Origin: a bacterium
Lineage (GTDB): Bacteria > Lindowbacteria > 2-12-FULL-62-27
DNA: 18,485 nucleotides
NCBI GenBank assembly: GCA_016202645.1
Contig: JACQOF010000035.1
Location: 1 to 18,485, forward strand
Reading direction: 5' to 3'
Part shown: positions 14,558 to 18,485 of the stretch, in pieces
Layout of the letters: every line of letters begins with the position of its first letter
Position numbering within the stretch: the first letter of the stretch is position 1
Notes under the pieces: model-generated
Database searches by the model: none
The model's input: the letters and a program-made list of their open reading frames with translations, nothing else
What the model was told of the DNA's origin: nothing
Translations under genes and position numbers: made by a program

Positions 14558-16068
14558 TGTTTGTCAGCCTTTGCCGTTCGAGATCGTCGCTCGGCCTGTT
14601 TCAGCGCCTTTATTCCGGCGGAAGTGGAACGGTATTTCTGCAGGCGGCTTCTCGGTTTTGTCGGAATAGTCATGGCAAGCCAACCCTTGTCGAGCATGGG
14701 CTTGAGATAATTATTCATGAAGTTTTCACGGTGCTTCAGATGCAGCAAATTCTGTATCTCGCCAGCCTTGCGCGGGGACATGCAGAATCGCAGAACTTGT
14801 CCGGCGACTTGTCCGGTGACTTGTCCGGTGACTTGTCCGGTGACTTGCGCGGTGACTTGCGCGGTATCACGCGGGGCGACAGACCCTGTCGGCTTTTTTT
14901 CCGGCCGGCGAAACCTCACGATAAAGGATGATCCCGTCTCCTCGAATTCCGGGGCAGGGATGCCGGCTTCACGGCAAAGAGAGATGATGTTTTGCGTTCC
15001 CTGCCCGAACTTCTCGATGACGCCGGCCAAAAAGAAGGCGGACGCGATCAGTTTATTACGGGGCTTGGATTCATGATTTCGTTTCAGGTCTCGGATCGTG
15101 ATGCCGTGTGGAAGCAGACCGGGGCTCCAAACCTCCAGAGATTCGTCAAAGATTCGCACCTGGACATTTGACGTTGACGCATAATCGCGGTGACAGATCG
15201 CATTGACAACGGCCTCCCGCACGGCGTCCAGCGGGTATTGCCAGACATCCGTCCGGCGCGGGCCGCCGTCCCTCACCTCGACGGCCATTCGAATGTTGCG
15301 CTGAACAAACCGGAGCACTTCATCCGCCTGATTCACCACGGTTCCGGCGATCACCTTTAAATCGATGGGTCTCTCGGACGAATCGTATTTGAACCTGGCG
15401 CATCGGATTTCGGACTGAATCAGATGGCGCTGAGGATATGAACCGAAGAGAAGTATTGCGGCCACGGTCGGCTTGCCGCTTGAAACAAGTTTCAAAAGCC
15501 GGAGTACCTTGATCGGGGCGTCCCGGCCGCTCCACTCGACTTTCCGCTCCCGGCGGGCAGTTGCGATAAATGATCGGACGTTCTTCATGGAAATGTCATC
15601 CATGCGGGCGTCGTCGAAAACCGTCTCGTCCCATGTTTGTCCTCGCGATGCCATGTAGATCGCGGCCGACTGATCCGGCGAAAGGCGCTGGTTCGTGCGG
15701 CCAGAGCGTTTGAAGGGCCGGCCGAAGGCGTGAATGGGTTTAGATCTCGCCTCCTCGACATCGATGACGAGAATGTCCTTCTTCTGATAGGCCGCCATGC
15801 GGACGGAGGGCACGATTCTGGGGTCCGTGTTCTGGACGATCCTGTTGGTGATGTCCTCCATGGACTTGCCGCCATGCTGAACGCCGCGGATTTCGCCTTT
15901 CCGATCCACGCCCACGAAAATCCGGCCGCCGCGGTGCGTGGCGAAGGCCGCTACAGTCTCGACGATTTCTTTCCATTCGCCGAGAGATTCTTTCCACTCC
16001 GCCGTTTCCGATTCGGGAGGGATGGCCGGTCGTCGGCCGGCGGGTTTCTGTTTGGTTTGCATGCCCAT
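14554..16068 (-). CDS. AlbA_2/Schlafen-type ATP-binding protein (RecG-like C-terminal family)
   Basis: This 504-residue protein has an AlbA_2 (Schlafen-like) domain at about 18-135 (ESLGEWKEIVETVAAFAT, GRIFVGVDRKGEIRGV, FYRRSGRTN-like PFKRSGRTNQ). A GHKL-type ATPase module follows, annotated in relatives as HATPase_c_4 (PLDAVREAVVNAICHRDY, LEVWSPGLLPHGI, NKLIASAFFLAGVIEKFGQG). Next comes a run of AQVTGQVTGQ repeats, then a winged-helix-like tail (MSPRKAGEIQNLLHLKHRENFMNNYLKPMLDKGWL). Such proteins are often encoded within type I restriction loci and may act as regulators. Here the next frame starts with an HsdR remnant, supporting that origin. It follows the YdjM-like gene by 16 bases. The ATG at 16068 has weak GGAT upstream; ATG at 16062 is an alternative. 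Confidence 0.85.
   Translation of the reverse strand: MGMQTKQKPAGRRPAIPPESETAEWKESLGEWKEIVETVAAFATHRGGRIFVGVDRKGEIRGVQHGGKSMEDITNRIVQNTDPRIVPSVRMAAYQKKDILVIDVEEARSKPIHAFGRPFKRSGRTNQRLSPDQSAAIYMASRGQTWDETVFDDARMDDISMKNVRSFIATARRERKVEWSGRDAPIKVLRLLKLVSSGKPTVAAILLFGSYPQRHLIQSEIRCARFKYDSSERPIDLKVIAGTVVNQADEVLRFVQRNIRMAVEVRDGGPRRTDVWQYPLDAVREAVVNAICHRDYASTSNVQVRIFDESLEVWSPGLLPHGITIRDLKRNHESKPRNKLIASAFFLAGVIEKFGQGTQNIISLCREAGIPAPEFEETGSSFIVRFRRPEKKPTGSVAPRDTAQVTAQVTGQVTGQVTGQVAGQVLRFCMSPRKAGEIQNLLHLKHRENFMNNYLKPMLDKGWLAMTIPTKPRSRLQKYRSTSAGIKALKQAERRSRTAKADKQ
14795..14866. repeat. 12-bp in-frame tandem repeat (six units)
   Basis: Six head-to-tail units of ACTTGTCCGGTG (two with ACTTGCGCGGT variants, the last imperfect) lie inside the AlbA_2-type gene and encode the V-T-G-Q linker on the minus strand. 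The unit is a multiple of three, so copy-number slippage changes linker length without shifting the frame. There are no spacers, so it is not a CRISPR. Confidence 0.85.
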
Positions 16069-16084
16069 ATTTTCTATCCGATCC

Positions 16085-16627
16085 TCATCTGCGACGCAGG
16101 CGCGAGGCCGCCTGGACTACCGGGAGCAGAAGGCACGCCGGAACCCAGACGTACAGAAATTCGCTGGCCATCACCCTCATGCCCCACTCGCCGAAAAACG
16201 GGGCGAGGCCGATCGGCGGCGCCTCCAGGGGCCTCCACGGCAGGAAATAGCGGGTCGAATCAAGCGGCGCAAAAAAGGCGACCCCCAGCCCGCCGTTGGT
16301 CATGGCGTCGAGCAGGCCGTGCGACGCCGTCACGGCGGAGAAATAAATCCACAGGGGAAATATTTTTCCGGCCCAGCCGAAGCCGGTCCCGGACATCAGC
16401 CGGGCGGCGAGGAATCCGAGCGCCGCCGCGAAGATGAGGGAATGCGACAGGCCGCGATGGCCCAGAACGCTTTCGTACGGAATTCCGAGAAAGAATCCGA
16501 GCACGTCCGCGTCCGGAATGACGCTGCAGAGGACGGACAGCGCCCAGAACCGGGGCGGCATATTTTCCGGCGCGACGGATTTCCCGATCGACCCGGCCAC
16601 AAACGCGTGGGTAAATGCAGACGACAT
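16085..16627 (-). CDS. YdjM/DUF457-family inner-membrane metal-dependent hydrolase
   Basis: This 180-residue integral membrane protein of the LexA-regulated YdjM/DUF457 type shows the family landmarks SSAFTHAFVAG (His near the start), VIPDADVLGFFLG, GHRGLSHSLIFA and SHGLLDAMTNGGLGVAFF, whose His and Asp residues form the presumed metal site. About four or five hydrophobic helices are visible. The true substrate is unknown and the hydrolase label rests on motif similarity. I chose the ATG at 16627, since GGGGGG lies about six bases upstream, rather than the GTG at 16630. It is the first gene of the minus-strand run YdjM, AlbA_2, caspase-like membrane protein. Confidence 0.9.
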   Translation of the reverse strand: MSSAFTHAFVAGSIGKSVAPENMPPRFWALSVLCSVIPDADVLGFFLGIPYESVLGHRGLSHSLIFAAALGFLAARLMSGTGFGWAGKIFPLWIYFSAVTASHGLLDAMTNGGLGVAFFAPLDSTRYFLPWRPLEAPPIGLAPFFGEWGMRVMASEFLYVWVPACLLLPVVQAASRLRRR

Positions 16628-16903
16628 CACCGGCCCCCCATGAGAGAAAGCCTACCATATCATCGAGAGATTAAGACTAGATACGAGACGGGGGACGAAA
16701 ATCAGGCAAAATTCCCTTGACTTTCGCTCATCCCGCGGATACGTTTAAAGGGTTGGCACGGGGTGGTGAGTCCTGCAGGATTCAGAACTCATGAATAGGT
16801 TCCATGCGCAGGTGATTGCCTCGGTTGATGAAGATACGTCCGTTGCACGACTCCCGAATCCATCCTGTTTCGGCGCCCCCTTCGTACGCAATTCCGTCCG
16901 CAG

Positions 16904-16945
16904 TGTGATCTGGATCACAATTAATATTTGTAGTTATATAGGAGG
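16904..16945 (+). promoter_or_regulatory. Orphan Crp-consensus palindrome with TATATA and AGGAGG
   Basis: TGTGATCTGGATCACA (16904-16919) has perfect TGTGA-N6-TCACA arms, as in the consensus for E. coli-type Crp. TATATA (16935-16940) and AGGAGG (16940-16945) follow. No start codon of a recognisable gene follows the Shine-Dalgarno-like motif. Being symmetric, it could also act toward the YdjM-like gene about 280 bases away on the minus strand. Its half-site differs from the GTAA sites earlier in the window, so another regulator may be involved. Confidence 0.5.
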
Positions 16946-17026
16946 TATTCTGTCTAATCTTAAAAACTTGGGGGCCGGCGCGTTCTCTCGCAGGAAAAAG
17001 AAATTCTCAATTTTCAAGTCGGGGAT

Positions 17027-17113
17027 GGCCACAAAAAGCACAAAAGCCACAAAACTTGTCCCCGCGCGCTCTAAGCGGGGAAATCATTCTGTGCCTTTTG
17101 TGCCTTCTGTGGC
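17027..17113. repeat. Composite inverted repeat (REP/MITE-like hairpin)
   Basis: The left arm GGCCACAAAAAGCACAAAAG (17027-17046) is complementary, with small slips, to the right arm TGTGCCTTTTGTGCC...TGTGGC (17090-17113). A second stem nests inside: CCCCGC (17060-17065) with GCGGGG (17075-17080). The whole could fold into one long hairpin of about 87 bases. Short direct matches TTTCAAGT-CGG lie on both sides (about 17012 and 17123). It looks like a dispersed non-coding repeat, but only one copy is visible here. Confidence 0.6.
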
Positions 17114-17233
17114 GGAATCGGATTTCAAGTTCGGACACTTGAAGTCAACAACTCACGGACTGTCCCTCTTCTCCCCGCACATCGCCCGCACCCCATCCGG
17201 CAATCCGGCGCCCTCCGTCCCCTTTTCCCCGAT

Positions 17234-17665
17234 TTATGTTTCCGGAGGCGATGGGGTCGGTTTCAAGAACGTTGCGGCTTTCATGACGCGGAATGGCAAA
17301 GGTTTTGACAGCGCGAGGAAATCACGGTTTTCACTGACAAGGCATTGGACTTTGGCGTGTTCGCAATATGCGGCGATCACCGCATCGCCGGATTTGAAGC
17401 CGCGATCCCTGTATGATTTGATGATGCCGATGGGTACGATCTCCTCTTCATCTATGGCGCAACCCATATCCCGCCAGAATTTATGGCAGAGTTTGAGGCC
17501 GTCGGCGCGCAGATTTCGACCGACTTCGTCGACAACCATCCGTGGCAGGTGCAATCGAAACCCGTGGATTCCGACGGTAAGATGGCGAATGGCTTGTTCA
17601 CAGTCCGCGGCGGGTTCATCCCCGAAGGCGAAAATGTATATGTTGCTATCCAAACAGATATCCAA
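17234..17665 (-). CDS. PIN-domain protein, probable toxin of a toxin-antitoxin-like pair
   Basis: This is a 143-residue PIN-fold nuclease with Asp6 in MDICLDSNIYIF, Glu in PRMVVDEVGRN, Asp in FKSGDAVIAAYCEHAKV and Asp in SENRDFLAL, matching the usual acidic quartet. It differs from the 12008-12394 toxin in sequence and belongs to another PIN subgroup. The start is a TTG at 17665 with GGGAG a few bases upstream; the frame overlaps the preceding small gene by 20 bases, so the two are co-translated. The activity is likely RNA cleavage; partner and target are inferred only from context. Confidence 0.8.
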   Translation of the reverse strand: MDICLDSNIYIFAFGDEPAADCEQAIRHLTVGIHGFRLHLPRMVVDEVGRNLRADGLKLCHKFWRDMGCAIDEEEIVPIGIIKSYRDRGFKSGDAVIAAYCEHAKVQCLVSENRDFLALSKPLPFRVMKAATFLKPTPSPPET

Positions 17666-17858
17666 ATCGCTCCCGCACCAGCTGTTCCCTCGTCTTTTTG
17701 ATCCGCACCATTATTTCGTCTCTCGTCATGCCCTTGAACTGAGAGCCGTACCTGCGTTTGTGCGCAATGGCCGCGTCGAGCGCCGCCAGCGCGCCCGCCG
17801 GATTCGGCTTTCTGCCGTTTCGCCCATTGACTCGATTCCGCCTCGTCTCCGCTCTCAT
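17646..17858 (-). CDS. Small basic protein upstream of PIN gene, possible antitoxin
   Basis: This 70-residue, highly basic protein has a disordered Arg/Asn-rich start (MRAETRRNRVNGRNGRKPN), an alanine-rich helix (AGALAALDAAIAHKRRYG) and a second helix (MTRDEIMVRIKKTREQLVRERFG). It matches no antitoxin family I can name. Its position directly upstream of, and overlapping, a PIN-domain gene makes an antitoxin role likely. The ATG at 17858 has no Shine-Dalgarno but has a promoter-like TTGACT placed as for the other toxin-antitoxin pair. Confidence 0.62.
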   Translation of the reverse strand: MRAETRRNRVNGRNGRKPNPAGALAALDAAIAHKRRYGSQFKGMTRDEIMVRIKKTREQLVRERFGYLFG

Positions 17859-17893
17859 GTCGATACTGTCCTAAATCCGTCCGGGCAAGTCAA
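17858..17893 (-). promoter_or_regulatory. Weak promoter of the PIN gene pair, predicted leaderless
   Basis: On the minus strand TTGACT (17893-17888), 17 bases, then GACAGT (17870-17865) and 6 bases to the ATG. The -35 is strong and the -10 poor. The spacing to the ATG is identical to that of the other toxin-antitoxin promoter at 12636-12671, which is the main support. Confidence 0.35.
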
Positions 17894-17948
17894 GGCGGCC
17901 GCATGAGACAGAAACGACCCCGACATCCAGACGGTGCTGTGATGGTCA

Positions 17949-17992
17949 GGGTGGGGAATGGGGATCAGGGATTAGGGAATAGGGATTAGGGA
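17949..17992 (+). repeat. Left telomere-like G-rich repeat array
   Basis: Seven runs of three or more G separated by short AT words (GGGATTA, GGGAATA) make a small array that ends 10 bases before the four-helix-bundle gene. Its 3' 24 bases (17969-17992) are the inverted complement, with one mismatch, of 18462-18485. The G spacing could allow a G-quadruplex on the plus strand. Confidence 0.8.
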
Positions 17993-18002
17993 AAAACATA
18001 CT

Positions 18003-18404
18003 ATGGAGAACAAAGAAGAGAAACCGGTGGAGAATGAGGAGATTCGGGAATACAAGGATCTCAAGGTCTGGCAGAAGGGGATGGAGCTTTGCGAGCGGGT
18101 CTATGAGATCACGCGGTCATTTCCGAAAGAGGAGCGGTTTGGCCTTACGGCCCAGGCGCGGGGAGCGGCGGTGAGTGTGCCCTCGAACATCGCGGAAGGA
18201 TATGGGAGAAGGACAACCGGCGACTATCATCATTTCTTGAACATTGCCTTTGGATCGCTCTGTGAGCTGGAAACCCAGCTGATGCTTGCGGCGCGCCTTG
18301 GATTTCTGCTGGATAAGCCCGCCCATCCGATTTTCGACATCATCCATCAGGAAAAACTGATGTTATCCCGCCTGATCACTCGAATCGGAGAACTCCGCCA
18401 ATGA
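18003..18404 (+). CDS. Four-helix-bundle protein (S23/IVS family)
   Basis: This is a 133-residue all-helical protein of the family named for the S23-like protein encoded in 23S rRNA intervening sequences; it is also related in fold to the Avd accessory protein of diversity-generating retroelements. Family landmarks are YKDLKVWQKGMELCERVYE, FPKEERFGLTAQARGAAVSVPSNIAEGYGR, YHHFLNIAFGSLCELETQL and a final helix with LITRIGEL. The charged N-terminal extension (MENKEEKPVENEEIRE) precedes the fold. The biochemical role is unknown. No reverse transcriptase, variable repeat or rRNA sequence is seen here. It is enclosed by GGGATTA-type inverted repeats, so it may be a self-contained mobile or dispersed unit. 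The ATG at 18003 has only a distant AGGGA upstream, supplied by the repeat. Confidence 0.9.
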   Translation: MENKEEKPVENEEIREYKDLKVWQKGMELCERVYEITRSFPKEERFGLTAQARGAAVSVPSNIAEGYGRRTTGDYHHFLNIAFGSLCELETQLMLAARLGFLLDKPAHPIFDIIHQEKLMLSRLITRIGELRQ

Positions 18405-18423
18405 TCCGCCGCCGCCTCGCTCG

Positions 18424-18485
18424 TCCCCTAATCCCCGCTCTATTTCTCGCCCTATCCCTAATCCCTAATACCTATTCCCTAATCC
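18424..18485 (-). repeat. Right telomere-like repeat array (runs off window)
   Basis: CCCTAATCCC-type words recur from 18424 to the window end (CCCCTAATCCCC, CCCTATCCCTAATCCCTAA, CCTATTCCCTAATCC). The last 24 bases pair with 17969-17992 at 23 of 24 positions, in inverted orientation. The array is cut by the window edge, so its outer end is unknown. Confidence 0.8.

Larger units (their letters stand above)
16628..17233. other. Gene-poor 600-bp region with promoter-like and repeat elements
   Basis: No convincing gene lies here. The only long frame (plus strand from 16791) has no recognisable protein features and runs antisense through two better genes. The stretch contains a TTGACT-N17-TACGTT promoter-like pair (16717-16745), a perfect Crp-consensus palindrome with TATATA and AGGAGG downstream, and a composite hairpin repeat at 17027-17113. 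Parts are visibly more AT-rich than the flanking genes. It may be the scar of a lost gene or inserted element. Confidence 0.6.

Noticed and set aside
14795-14866. Tandem repeat as a CRISPR array
   Set aside because: Units are 12 bp head to tail, with no spacers, and encode an in-frame VTGQ linker.
16754-16775. TTGGCACG as a second sigma54 -24 element
   Set aside because: The position ten bases after GG reads TG, not GC, and no activator sites are nearby.
16791-17906. 371-codon plus-strand frame
   Set aside because: It crosses a promoter-like palindrome and a hairpin repeat, then runs antisense to the PIN gene and its partner. Composition and content show no protein features.
18003-18404. 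Diversity-generating retroelement accessory protein (Avd)
   Set aside because: The fold family fits, but no reverse transcriptase, template repeat or variable gene is seen in the window.

Overview
The window looks like chromosomal DNA from a GC-rich, Gram-negative, respiring bacterium. It encodes an outer-membrane beta-barrel, several exported redox proteins, c-type cytochromes, a sigma54 activator and a FecR-type protein. The gene mix would suit a Nitrospirota, NC10 or deltaproteobacterial-type lineage, but nothing here fixes the phylum. No rRNA, tRNA, CRISPR array or transposase was seen.

Positions 1-9100 (all minus strand) hold a redox/electron-transfer block with its own regulators. A Crp/Fnr-family gene lies upstream of a DUF3179 gene. 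Next comes an operon: yceI-like gene with a Cys-rich tail, pentaheme cytochrome, sensor histidine kinase, NtrC-family activator. Last is a Cyc2-like fused monoheme cytochrome/porin followed by a cupredoxin and a terminator. Two GTAA-N6-TTAC palindromes sit in front of DUF3179 and yceI. Two TTTCA-N3-TGAAA palindromes, 20 bp apart, sit upstream of a -24/-12 (sigma54-type) element before the porin gene. The layout suggests a cascade: Crp-like regulator, then yceI/cytochrome/two-component operon, then sigma54 activation of the porin-cytochrome and copper protein. The activator gene carries an in-frame TAA in its receiver domain.

Positions 9189-11994 (plus strand) hold three genes joined by ATGA overlaps: a thioredoxin-fold/MsrA-like exported protein, an exported MsrB-MsrA fusion and a FecR-domain protein. 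They suit repair of oxidised methionine in the envelope, next to copper and heme redox proteins.

Positions 12008-16627 (minus strand) are accessory. They hold a Phd/VapB-VapC-type toxin-antitoxin pair, a membrane protein with a caspase-like His/Cys motif pair whose reading frame starts with a remnant of a type I restriction HsdR N-terminus, an AlbA_2/Schlafen-type ATP-binding protein with a 12-bp in-frame repeat, and a YdjM/DUF457 membrane protein. This looks like a decayed restriction or defence locus.

Positions 16628-18485 hold a 600-bp gene-poor stretch with a perfect Crp-consensus palindrome and a large composite hairpin repeat, a PIN-domain gene with a small partner, and a four-helix-bundle (S23/IVS-type) gene bracketed by telomere-like GGGATTA inverted repeats that run off the window end. 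A recurring pattern is that predicted transcription starts fall on or within a few bases of start codons (crp, DUF3179, trx/msrA-like, vapB, PIN partner), suggesting leaderless mRNAs.
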